Source: Pneumocystis sp. 'macacae'
Lineage: Eukaryota; Ascomycota; Pneumocystomycetes; Pneumocystales; Pneumocystaceae
Assembly (NCBI GenBank): GCA_018127085.1
Contig: CM030723.1
Location: 439,685 to 503,684, forward strand
Direction: 5' to 3'
DNA length: 64,000 bases
In this document: in pieces, positions 54,247-64,000 of the stretch
Layout of the letters: each line of letters opens with the position of its first letter
How positions within the stretch are numbered: the first letter of the stretch is position 1
Program-made: the position numbers and the translations under genes
The notes under the pieces: model-generated
Databases searched by the model: none
Seen by the model: the letters and a program-made list of their open reading frames with translations, nothing else
What the model was told of the DNA's origin: nothing

Positions 54247-55876
54247 ATGATAACATCTACTTCTACTGAGAAGGAGTCTACGGGATCTGTTAGCCAGCAG
54301 ATTTTTCCTAGTACTGCTACAAGGCCATTTACAGAAGATGGGCGTCCATTGAAGTGTTATATCGGGAACTTGAGCAGCCAATGTCGTATGTATCATCTTC
54401 GTGAAAAGTTTTCTCCTTTCGGAACTATTATTAATGTGGAGTTAAAACCTAATATTGGGTGTGGTTTTGTGGTAAGGAAAATGGCGATTTATATTTTGAT
54501 ATATAGTATTCTGAATGGAGTATAGGAATTTGTAGATCCTGAATCATGTATTAAAGCGTGTCATGCGCTAGATGGCACGGAGCTTTTTGGTCAAACATTA
54601 CGTGTTGAAACTCAAAAACAGGTATATGGTTTAAGAAAAATAGTGACAGAGAAACTTGAGGGTTGTTTTAATTGTGGTGCTAAGAATCATTGGGCTAAAC
54701 ATTGTCCTAAGATGCCTCCTCCAGGGTATGGTGTTTTTTTTTTATATTAGTTCTCAAAATTTAGAACACCGCAAAATGTTTCTCCAAAACCGTCTATTTT
54801 GTCTTCAGAGGTTCATGGCCCTATAAAATCTCCTGGTAGTTTCATTTTTGCAAATGTGTGAATTCACTGTTTTTAGGGCATTATGATATTTATAATTATG
54901 GTCATCCGCGATATTATTTTGAAAATATGCCTTATCGTCAGCCTTATTCGAATGGACATAGAAGTTCTTATTATTATCTACCGAGAGATTATTTTTCTCG
55001 TGATCGTGATATGCGTGATTCAAAAGAATTTCAAAAATATAAAAATCGTCAATGGAATCCATCATTTGAAAAGCTTTCTGAAAGCACTGCTGTTAACTAT
55101 AAGAGATATGTTAATGCTGATTCAGGAGCTAGAGAGAATGATAGGCTAACAGTTTCATCTAATAGTTTTCAGTTATTATCTGACTCTAAATCTAAATCAA
55201 TAAAATCTTTAAATGAAGATAAGAGTCCTAAAAATCAACTAGATCCTTCTCAAACTGAAAATGTATTAAAAGAGACCGAAAAAGATAATGCGACTGATAA
55301 AAAAATGCGTAATGATCAAAACACTGTATCTCAAGACACTTCAGCTCTAGCTAAACAAGAAATATATAGTCAGAATATAGAGTCTTCAGAAAATAAGAAA
55401 GCTGCTCTTTATCAATCAGTACGAAAAGATCGTCCTCTTTATGCTTATTATGAACCTCGACATTATGATGATTATTATAGCCATCATGATTATGTCTACC
55501 CAGAATCTTATAATCGACCGTACTTAGTACCTAAATATTCCAATGATGCTTTGCATTATGATCATTATGCAAATTATACTAGTCGTCATCCCCATTTGCG
55601 TATGCGATCTAAATATTCTGATGGTTATAGGTATATTTAATGAGTATTTTGTTATATGCTAATATTTTTAGATATTATCCTTATTCAGAACATTATGCAC
55701 CTTATGATACTAATTATCGAAATCGTAAGTCTATGCAACATTTAGATTATGCTCCAGATCCAAGAATGGATTATGCTGCGCTTAATTATTCTCAAGGTTG
55801 TTCACGTAGATGCTCTCCATCATCAAATATATATTCACAATCTTATAATTATGGATATCCTTGTGAATATCGCTGA
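54247..55876 (+). CDS. RNA-binding protein with RRM and CCHC zinc knuckle
   Basis: A 484-residue putative mRNA-processing protein. Exons 54247-54471, 54526-54725, 54765-54835, 54877-55630, 55672-55876. The RRM has RNP2 LKCYIGNLSS and RNP1-like GCGFVEFVDPES with the fold ending LFGQTLRVE. A CCHC knuckle follows: CFNCGAKNHWAKHCP. The remaining 300 residues are low complexity, rich in Y, R, S, D and H (YYYLPRDYFSRDRDMRD; RNRKSMQHLDYAPDPRMDY), like the tails of splicing regulators. The layout resembles RBM4/SR-type (RRM plus knuckle) proteins, but I cannot name an orthologue. The tyrosine-rich tail suggests capacity for condensate-type association; this is inference. Confidence 0.85.
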
Positions 55877-56494
55877 AATACGTTTTTATATATGCTTAGT
55901 CAATGGTAATAAGCAATTGTTATTATCTTTTCAGCTTTTCTAGGGTTTTATTCTAGCTTTTCATTTTTAATTTTACATTAAATTGAATTTGTTTTTTGAT
56001 CTTTAGTGATTTTTTATATATATTTGATTAAGAATTTACATATTTTGGTTAGGATTTTATATGCAGTTTTTCTAATTTCTTGTATTTATTCAGTTATAGA
56101 ATGTTGTTTGCTGTAAATTCTGACCTTGAGTATTTTTTTAATCTTTATGTATTTATTTTTTATTTTTTGATTATTTAATACGTATTTATTTAAAATATTT
56201 ATACAAAAAATGACGTATTTAATAGAAATATTTATAATATCTATAAGTTCTTAGATAATTTTTTGATTGAACTTTAATGTTTTTCATTAAAAGATTTTTA
56301 ATCATTTCTAAATTAAATAAATTTCAAAAATAATATACTTTTATTATAGAAATGTATTAAATTTAAAATATTTTAATATTATTTATTTTAAAATACAACA
56401 ATTTTAAATATTATTATACATTTAGCTAAAAATATAAATTTATTTTTTAAAATTATATAAAATGAAACTAAAAACAATAAATAAAATTTATAAA
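55877..56494. other. Convergent AT-rich intergenic region
   Basis: 618 bases shared by the RRM gene and AP-3 beta; no gene or repeat recognised. Confidence 0.55.
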
Positions 56495-59158
56495 TTACAA
56501 GTTTGACAAGAATGGTATAGTCTTGTCAGAATCAATACCCTCATTTTCAGAACTTATTTCTCTTTCAATATTTTCATTATCTGTATTTTTTTCATAATTA
56601 AAATCAATTTCAGAATCTATTGTATAATCGGAATTTACATTTTCACTATCAGTGCTTGTTTTATAAAAATCATCCAATTTTTGTACATCAAATGCTCTTA
56701 GATTTAATAGAGTTGAATTGTTTTCAGTTTTTTTTAATGTAGAACTTTTTAAAGCATTATCATTAGTATTTTCATTAAACTTTTCTTCCCTTAAACTTGA
56801 ATCTGGTAATTGAGTAATATCATCTAGCCAATTAGGTAAATTTTTGTATCCTGTTACTGTTTTAAGAAGTGTAAGAGAGGAACTTCCTAATGTATATATT
56901 TCTCTGCCTATAGAATCTGTTGTTGTTTTTATATTTGGTCTTAAAGAAAAAATAATTTTTTGTGAAAATAAACTAGTAGGATTAAGTGTTAAAAACTTAT
57001 ATAAACGTGCTCTATCACGAAGATCAAATGAAAAATCATATCTAGCTAATAACATAATATAATCATAAAGTTTTGTAACAATTTGTTTGTTTGTTTGATT
57101 ATTATATATTGCATTATGTTTAATTAATTTTTTATTTTCTTCTAATATTAAATCTGCAAAAGTATCATTTTTATTTGAATTATATGATACATTTAATTTT
57201 TCCAGAAAAATAGTTAGAGAATCTTCTGATTTCTTCTTAAAACAATCTGAATTATATATAATGTATAATTTTGTCGCAAAGATAAGAATTTGACTTTTTA
57301 CAATTTCTTCCTAATATATATAAAAAACTTAAAATAAATATAAGTTATATACTTGTTGTGAAAACGATTTTGTAAGAATTCTCAACATATCTAGTGACAA
57401 TTTTGGAAGACTAAAAATATTTTGTGATACAAGATAAATTATAGATACTCTGACAGACGCTATATAAATAGAATCATAATATAATACAAGCTGTTTTATA
57501 TAATCTAAATGATCCTTTGGATTAAGTTGTATTAATTGAGATATTACGGATATAGATTCTTCTACTAACACATCTATAATAATAAATTTATAATATCAAA
57601 TAATTCAATAAATACCATTAGTACTATTAATATTAGCCATGAGACTTTGAAGACATAACTCTGAAATAAAATAGTGATTAATTGCACAATATCCAATAGA
57701 TTTTATTGCATTAGATACTATATTTAGATCCGAGCTTTTTGTATACCACTAGGAAAATTAAATTTAACAAGAAAATATTTAAAGAAATACCGTAAGTTCT
57801 TTTAAAATGTCTATTACATTTTCTTTTGTTGCAATTAGAGAAAGAATTTCAAATTTTAATTTCCATATCTTTTCTGAATCAGATGGATAAATAAAAAAAT
57901 GTTTATAAAATAAAGAAAAAATAGTCTATGAAATATCAGTTTGAATACTTAAAATGTTAATATTACAGGATATTTAATAGAAATTGCTACAATATTAGTT
58001 AATGCAATATATTGAATATTCGGTGTTTCTTTTAATAATCGAATTAATGGTTTCACAAGTTCATGTAGTTTTGTTAAAGGCCCAATATGATATAATATTT
58101 TACAAACTGCCATTACAACCTAAAATAGAATTAATTAATATAAAAAATATCTTATAATATATTACCGAACTATTTCTACTTTTAAGTAATGGAGTAACAC
58201 TTGTTAAAAGCAAATTAAGATCCTCATTAAGAGCATTGTTTCTTACTTTTGATGTTTTTTGATCCGATTCTTCGCTAAAACAAAATGTTTCTTCATTTAA
58301 ATCATGATGGTCATAATATACTGTATTATTTGGCATTAAAAAACATTTCCGAGCATAAACTAAAAGAATATTTAATACGACTGTTTGATCCCATTCATTT
58401 AATTCATGAAGAGTTCTACAAATCCTACGATAATGTGGATGTATAAGGTCCAATCTTTCAGGACATATTTCTTGAAAAGTAAAAAGAGCAGAGCCAAGTA
58501 CTATATGAGATTTGTCATTGAAAAGAAATGAAAGATATTCTATTAATGTAGAAATAGAAGAAGGATCCAATCTATTTAATGAACATAAAAACCTAAATAT
58601 AAATTTTTAATTCACCTGTAGCATTTTATCATAGAAATTGCTGCAGATTTCCTTACATAAAATGACATATCCATAATGCAACGCTTTATTTCTAATAAAA
58701 TTATTTTTAAAATAGCAGGTACTCGAATTCCTGATAAAACTCTAATTGACATTCCTCTAAGAAGAGGATTTTTGTGTTTTAATCCTTTTTGAATTGTATT
58801 AATAGAAAGAAGAGCTAAGTTAGGATCATATTCTGCATAGCGTGTTATATAAATATAAATAAGTTTTTGTATTTCTAAATCAGAAAATGCAATGTTTTTA
58901 ATAATAGATAAAAAATATTCTGATACATCTATTCCATGTGACATTAACTATTATTTATAAGATCATGTTTATTAAAAATAATAAAAATACGTAAATAATT
59001 TTTTTTACTCCAACTACCCTTTCTTTCTTACATTCAGAATTCAAAAGCTTATTAATTTCATTAGATGTCAATTCATTTTCCTTGGAATAGATGGATGGTA
59101 GTGCCATTAAAGAAGATTCTTGGAAATTATTTGCAAAATTAATTACTTCTTGAAGCAT
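56495..59158 (-). CDS. APL6: AP-3 adaptor complex beta subunit
   Basis: Large adaptin of AP-3, which sorts cargo from Golgi to vacuole, 787 residues. Eight exons: 59158-58991, 58947-58616, 58571-58166, 58119-57967, 57925-57791, 57748-57616, 57573-57353, 57310-56495. HEAT-repeat trunk motifs: LMSHGIDVSEYF, LEIQKLIYIYITRYAEYDPNLALLSIN, RGMSIRVLSGIRVP, YVRKSAAISMIKCYRLDPSS, CPERLDLIHPHYRRICR. The C-terminal part is acidic and disordered (SEIDFNYEKNTDNENIE) with no ear domain visible, as in fungal beta-3 hinges. At 58572-58615 the nearest AG would give a 23-base intron; the 44-base choice restores KCYRLDPSS. Confidence 0.92.
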
Positions 59159-59374
59159 TATCTCAATTATAAAATCTTAAACATGGAAAAAAGATTATAA
59201 AAATCCCAAATAATACATCGAGTAAATTTACTTTTTAGTGATTTTGGTTTAAATTTACGAAAAATTCAAGAATTTATTTTTTTTTAAAAATATAATTATT
59301 ATGGAATTTTTTAAAAATTTTAAAAAGTATATTTGCTGTTATATGTATTCATGCATTAATGTTATATATGTATA

Positions 59375-60480
59375 TTAAAAATCTACTAAGCTAGATGTAT
59401 CAGTTTTATTTACTGTGTAAAATTCTTTTTCATCAACAGGAGGTAGTGACCATAGTTCAATTGAAAATTTTTTGCGACTAATTTTGAATGCCAGATCATT
59501 ACCATGATTAAATGAATTCTGAGAAAATGGTAGTTTATGTAGCTTTAGAAGACCTTGAAACCCATCTGTAAAATTGCTATTTGAAAAGGGAATTAATTCA
59601 AGAACACCATCAGATAATAATTCCAAATAACGGATTATGCCTGTTTCTCGAGAATATAACTGTGTTGAAATACTTATCATGGCTACTAAACGATCAGAAT
59701 ATGTTCTTAAAAGTGCTCTTAATGTATGAAAAAATTCAAGTATATTTTTATGTTTTAAGGATTCAGAAGGATAAAGTATAGGTGAAAGAATATTTGGAAT
59801 TACTAATCGTATTGTTTGGGGTGATTTTGAGGATAAAAGTTCAAGAATTTCCAATATAAATTCCTTATAGGGTTTAGATGATATAGGAAGAACTTTTGAG
59901 CATGTAATCGATGCAGTATGTGGTATCTTTAAGCGCTTTGAAAGATCAAAAGTATGACAATATGCTATATTCCTAGATTTATTAATACCTGGTCCTAGTT
60001 TATTATATTTAATAAAGGTATGTTTTCTTTTGTAAAAAAACCTCTATTTAGTTCAAAATTATCCTTAAAGTTTCCTAGATGGTGATATCTCCATGCTATT
60101 TTCATAATCTCATCAGATTTGTTTTTTTCATGATGTGTACCTAAATCTGCTTCCGGTAAATCTTGAAACCATGCTTTTGGAATGCCACCTGACCAAATTG
60201 CGTGTCCATGAATGATACCTTCTGCTGAAAAATAGCGTAATAAAGAGCTTGAAAAATCTGTTGTTCCTGTTTCTTCAATTAAAAAACACGTTCCTAATGG
60301 AAGACCTCCAAGACCAATAATCGAATCAAGAGATGAACAACCTGAGCTTGTAATATGTACTCCATTAAGAGGCGACGGACATACTCCGCTGTCTAAAACT
60401 TTTTCTATGTTTAAAGAAGACTCTCCTGATACTTTTTGTACATTTTGTAATCCATGAGTAATTTTTCGTTTAAAAGACAT
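59375..60480 (-). CDS. ELP4: Elongator complex subunit Elp4
   Basis: RecA-like subunit of the Elp456 ring of Elongator, which modifies wobble uridines in tRNA; 352 residues. Exons 60480-60042 and 59994-59375. Features: MSFKRKITHG, NGVHITSSGCSSLDSIIGLGGLPLGTCFLIEETG (degenerate P-loop area), KIAWRYH, YCHTFDLSKRLKIP, the central LVIPNILSPILYPSE, RALLRTYSDRLVAMISI, LSDGVLELIPFS and GLLKLHKLP. The junction was set by phase: the donor at 60041 gives NRGPGINKSRNIAYCHTFDL. The protein is near family length and looks intact. Confidence 0.9.
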
Positions 60481-61280
60481 TTCTACGAAATAAAAATCAT
60501 TAAATTTTAAACAAAAAACTATTGTTTGTTTTAAAAAATAATTTCATTTAAATTTATAATATTATTTTTTAATTTAAGCCTAACTAAATTTTAATATTTA
60601 AAATTTTTAGATTTTAGTTGGTTAATTATTAAATTCATTTTTTAAATATATTAGAAGTGATTATAAATATTTTAGTAATTTTTAAAATAATCAAGTTTAA
60701 ATTAATTTATATAATTAAAATATTATAAAATTGAATGTATTAAATTTTAATATCAAATGTGAAAGTTAAAAAGATATGAAAAAGTATGGATAAAGTTATA
60801 AAATAATTATTTAAAAAGATATAAAATTAGAATTGTTAATTTAAATTTAATTAATCTGTTTTTTGCATTAGTTTTTATTTTAATAAGTTAATTTTTTTAT
60901 AAAATTTTCAAGTAAAAACTGAAATTTGACTATAAAAAAATTAAAACATTTTAATAAATATAATGAAGATATTATATTTTTGTTTTATGTTTATTTTTCA
61001 TTCATATATTTTTTTTATTTATATAAAAATTTTAAATTTCTAATTATTTTTTAAAAGAATTAAAATATATTTTAATATTTATATAAAAACATTTCTGTTA
61101 AAAAATATGTCTTGCTTTTTCTATTTTTTAAAATATTTTTATTTATATATATTTATAATATTTAATATTTTTAAAAAAGATAACATTTTTTATCTAAATA
61201 TGTTAAAGATAAAATCAGTTTTAATTTTTTTGTTATTTCGACTTTAATTATAATTAAGAGTAATATGAATTTTTAGAAAA

Positions 61281-61310
61281 TAAATATAAATATAAATATA
61301 AATATAAATA
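61281..61310. repeat. Microsatellite (TAAATA)5
   Basis: Five exact copies of TAAATA, read directly, followed by a TATATA run that leads into the palindrome. Confidence 0.9.
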
Positions 61311-61312
61311 TA

Positions 61313-61340
61313 TATATGTATATAGTACTATATACATATA
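61313..61340. repeat. Perfect 28-base palindrome
   Basis: Two 14-base arms meet at AGT|ACT; the left arm reads TATATGTATATAGT. It is AT-rich and could form a cruciform or be a chance product of TA repeats. Confidence 0.85.
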
Positions 61341-61595
61341 ATATAAAAATATTAATTTAAGACACGTTTTTTATTTATTTATTATAACGTGTCATCGTCG
61401 TACCTTAGTTTTAAAATAACCAAAAGAATCTTAGAAAATATGAAATAGATAAAACTAGTTTTATGATGATATTTGGACATTAGTAAGATATCAATGAGTT
61501 TATTTTATAAAGCGAATTTCCAAAAAAATAAATAATATAAGAGGTAATATTCAAAAATATCAAATAAATCAGTATCCATTCATTTTTTACTTTCA

Positions 61596-62441
61596 ATGGA
61601 TAAAAACAAGAAAGAACATTTCACACCTTCTCTTAATGTTTCTTATGAACAATTTGAGTCTTACAGTGATTTTGGATCTTTATCGATCTATAGTTTGCAA
61701 CCTACATCATCATGTCAAGCTTTACCATCATCTCCATCATGTGATATAAAGATTCGACTATCTGAATTAAGTACATATGTTCCTTCAAAAAAAATTAAAC
61801 TTTTTCGAAAAATTCTTTTACTAATTCAACGGAAAAAGAATATATTTATATTTCGAAATGATTTATTTTCTCGTTTTTATATATCAAAACTGATCTGGCA
61901 AACAATTAATATGCTATGTTTGTCTAGTGTTCATAAAAGTGATGTTTCTGATAGTTTTGATTGTTATAAAAAATTTCTAGAAGAAGAATATTGGCGTAGA
62001 ATCTTTTTACAAGAAATTTTAATGTTAACTTTTTTTAATCAACCTATTAAACAGAAACAAATATTAAGTAATACACAATCTGATTTATTTAATATTATTG
62101 AAAGTACTAATAATTTTGTTATTAAACCTAGTGTGTCAACATGTCCTATGACACCTGCATTACAATCGTCATTTTCATCTATTACTTCTGCTTCTTTATC
62201 GTCTACAAATTATACATTATTTGCTTCCAGGCTATCTCCTCTGTTTTGTTGTATTAATCAATTATCACCGGATGATTCTAAATATAGTCCTGAGAAAACA
62301 TCAATTTTATATACTGGTGATGATAATTTAAATTCTAGTGCTTCATTTTCTTCGGATAACTACAAATTATGTCTTCATGATACTTACGTAAATAAGGACT
62401 TTTCTCCAAAAAAACAGAAAATGAAAATTAGAGTATTATAA
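61596..62441 (+). CDS. Unrecognised intronless protein, 281 residues, serine-rich
   Basis: No family recognised. It is a single uninterrupted exon, rare in this window, starting MDKNKKEHFTPSLNVSYEQF. The first 75 and last 110 residues are S/T/P-rich (TSSCQALPSSPSCDIK; CPMTPALQSSFSSITSASLS), ending in a basic stretch SPKKQKMKIRVL. The middle (about 65-165) is basic and hydrophobic and probably helical: SKKIKLFRKILLLIQRKKN, ISKLIWQTINMLCL, FLEEEYWRRIFLQEILMLTFF. The many SP/TP sites suggest a phosphorylated regulatory protein. The pattern could be a small cell-cycle or transcription regulator, but that is guesswork. Low-complexity flanks mean a true domain, if any, lies in the centre. Confidence 0.65.
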   Translation: MDKNKKEHFTPSLNVSYEQFESYSDFGSLSIYSLQPTSSCQALPSSPSCDIKIRLSELSTYVPSKKIKLFRKILLLIQRKKNIFIFRNDLFSRFYISKLIWQTINMLCLSSVHKSDVSDSFDCYKKFLEEEYWRRIFLQEILMLTFFNQPIKQKQILSNTQSDLFNIIESTNNFVIKPSVSTCPMTPALQSSFSSITSASLSSTNYTLFASRLSPLFCCINQLSPDDSKYSPEKTSILYTGDDNLNSSASFSSDNYKLCLHDTYVNKDFSPKKQKMKIRVL

Positions 62442-62865
62442 TATTATAAAAATTGTTATAGGTTATACACGAAATTCATCTAAATTGCCATATTTTAAAA
62501 TAATGTTATTGTCTGGCAAATAAAAAAAACTAAACAAAGATAATACATAAATGAAAATATGTATTCAAGTTTTGAAATTTTTCAAACTTAGTTTTTATTT
62601 GATTTTACTATGTTGTGAAAACTTATGAAAATTGTTAAAGTTTTGGTTTAGTTAGTATTTATAAAAATAAACATGAATACATAAAACTTTACTAATGCTA
62701 TATCTTTCCCCCTTCCCTAAAGAAATAGTAAAAAATATGTAAAATAGAACATACGAGTATAAAAAATAAATATAGTATATAATAATATGATAATTAAAGA
62801 TTTTTTACATTTTCTCTATATTTTAAAGAATTCACAGTGAATTTTAAATGTAAGAATTCATATAT
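62442..62865. other. Convergent intergenic region
   Basis: AT-rich 3' flanks, no gene seen. Confidence 0.55.
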
Positions 62866-63818
62866 TTATCCTAATAGTATTATTAAAAACATAAGTATCA
62901 ATGCAAATGCTATAATCCAAAAAATATTGCCTGTTATAATATTAAAATTAAATTATTTAATTTAAAAACTTTCCATTTTTTTTAATATTTTTAACAAATT
63001 TTTCAAGTCTTTTTTCGGATCTTTTCAATTTTCCTTGTGATTTGTCCACAAGTAATTCCATTTCTTCAAGAAATTCATTATGTAATTCTAACTCTGATTT
63101 CATTTGAATTGTTAATTCTTTTTGAGTGGATATAGAATCATACAGATTATTTAATGACAAATCTTGCTCTATTTATAATTAAATATCTATATATAAATGT
63201 CCTATTTAAAAAAACCGTTTATAATTTGTTGTTGTGTTTTGAGTATTTGTTTTTGATTTTCTTTGGAATTTTCTTTAAACATATTATTAAAAACTAGTGT
63301 TTTTTTTGAGTTTGAAGATTCAAAAAATTTATTTTTCCTATTTTTTTAAAAATAATAACTAATAATTTTTGTCTTACTGTTTACATTCTTTTTCTTCTTT
63401 TTTTAAATCTACTATAAGCCCATAATCATTTGTACTTCCTGATTGTAATATTCCTTGTAACCTTTTATAATAATCTTGTATTCTAATTAAAATATATTCT
63501 TTTTGCTTTAATATTTCTATAGGTCTTGAATTTTCATTAAATAAAATATTTAAGCATTTATCATAACAAACATGTTAATATTATTTCTGAAATCAGCTTG
63601 CTCCTGCTCTGCCTTATAAATTCCCTCTTTTATAGTTTTCATTGTTTTATTGATATATTGTTCATCTTCTAATGATGTTTCAAGATTTAATGATTTAAGT
63701 TTATTTTTTTCTTAAAGCTTTAACTTAAATTTTAATTTAAGAATATAGAATGCAGACCTAAAATTGAATAAAATGCAGACTCTAATAAAAAAATTAAATA
63801 AGAATATGTTGATGTCAT
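62866..63818 (-). CDS. SYN8: Qc-SNARE, Syn8/Fsv1-like
   Basis: Endosomal/vacuolar t-SNARE of about 243 residues. Exons 63818-63758, 63710-63572, 63524-63378, 63337-63216, 63168-62970 and 62930-62866. The N-terminal helix bundle (FLLESAFYSILEKNKLKSLNL; TIKEGIYKAEQEQADF; IRIQDYYKRLQGILQS) leads to a SNARE motif EQDLSLNNLYDSISTQKELTIQMKSELELHNEFLEEMELLVDKS, given here in part, with the zero-layer Gln in IQMKSELE. The last exon encodes a membrane anchor (WIIAFALILMFLIILLG). The splice into that exon is one base out of phase, next to an A8 run at 62979-62986; either the anchor is lost or the run length is wrong by one. The first 1-2 exons were set by phase alone. Confidence 0.78.
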
Positions 63819-64000
63819 TTTTAATTTTTTTATCGTTAATATTTACTGCCTTAAATCAAGAAATCAATGCTTTGATAATCAAAAATACGTAAGAAACTGT
63901 AGAGTATTTTTCGTATAAGTTTTTTTTATATTTACTTTTAAAATTATTGCATAAATATTAACAATGAAAGAAAAAATTCAGCAATTAATTTCATTCTGTC
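63819..64000. other. Upstream flank of the SNARE gene to window end
   Basis: AT-rich, 182 bases, presumably the SNARE promoter; no other gene visible. Confidence 0.5.

Larger units (their letters stand above)
60481..61595. other. AT-rich intergenic region with simple repeats and palindrome
   Basis: 1.1 kb with no coding signal. It contains the (TAAATA)5 run and the 28-base palindrome listed separately. Confidence 0.55.

Noticed and set aside
53958..54269. Open frame rich in K and F before the RRM gene
   Set aside because: Low-complexity A/T-derived sequence without motif or splice support; it overlaps the likely promoter.
58572..58615. 23-base intron in AP-3 beta
   Set aside because: A later AG gives a 44-base intron and the conserved KCYRLDPSS, so the short intron is not needed.

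Overview
This window is nuclear DNA of an ascomycete fungus with a very AT-rich, compact genome. Genes on both strands are cut by many introns of about 35-55 bases (GT...AG), first exons are often tiny, and most intergenic gaps are only a few hundred bases. Gene content and style (AT-rich, intron-dense, with Bqt4- and Sad1-like nuclear-envelope proteins as in fission yeast) point to Taphrinomycotina, most likely a Pneumocystis species. That assignment is inferred from style and was not tested by a search. No virus, transposon, CRISPR array or prokaryotic operon was seen.

Layout. 0-0.6 kb: 5' end of PAT1 (minus). 1.3-9.0 kb: ARB1, an intron-containing tRNA-Ile(UAU), mitochondrial ribosomal protein uS12m, a Dpb3/CHRAC1-type histone-fold gene and a CLC chloride channel. 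This block is unlike the rest: about 3.5-8.4 kb is strongly GC-rich, both edges fall inside continuous genes (ARB1 and CLC), and the plus strand changes from C-rich on the left to G-rich on the right near 5.6-5.9 kb. 9.3-17.2 kb: PP2A catalytic subunit, an AT-rich gene-free stretch, SHE9, Rieske protein, BQT4-like and SEN34. 18-28.8 kb: SUN protein (Sad1-like), inositol polyphosphate multikinase, TYW4, ATG18 (with an apparent frameshift) and VMA16. 29.1-34.1 kb: TFIIA small subunit, a FabG/OAR1-like reductase, UBA2 and RPB8. 34.7-45.9 kb: an unrecognised conserved-looking protein, CCT1, prolyl-tRNA synthetase, ALG3, DNA polymerase delta subunit 4 and a CCC1/VIT1 transporter. 46.6-64 kb: PKC1, CLP1, PPG1, an RRM-zinc-knuckle protein, AP-3 beta, ELP4, an unrecognised serine-rich protein and a Qc-SNARE (SYN8-like).

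The genes are mostly housekeeping and do not form one pathway. Partial themes are the nuclear envelope and telomere bouquet (BQT4-like and SUN genes 2.1 kb apart), tRNA biology (tRNA-Ile(UAU), SEN34, TYW4, ELP4, CLP1, ProRS), two PP2A-family phosphatases, and vacuole/endosome functions (CLC, VMA16, CCC1, AP-3, SYN8, ATG18). The most unusual signal is the GC-rich island with its skew switch. Gene models were assembled by hand from splice signals, reading phase and recalled protein families; exon ends are accurate to the base only where phase and family similarity agree.
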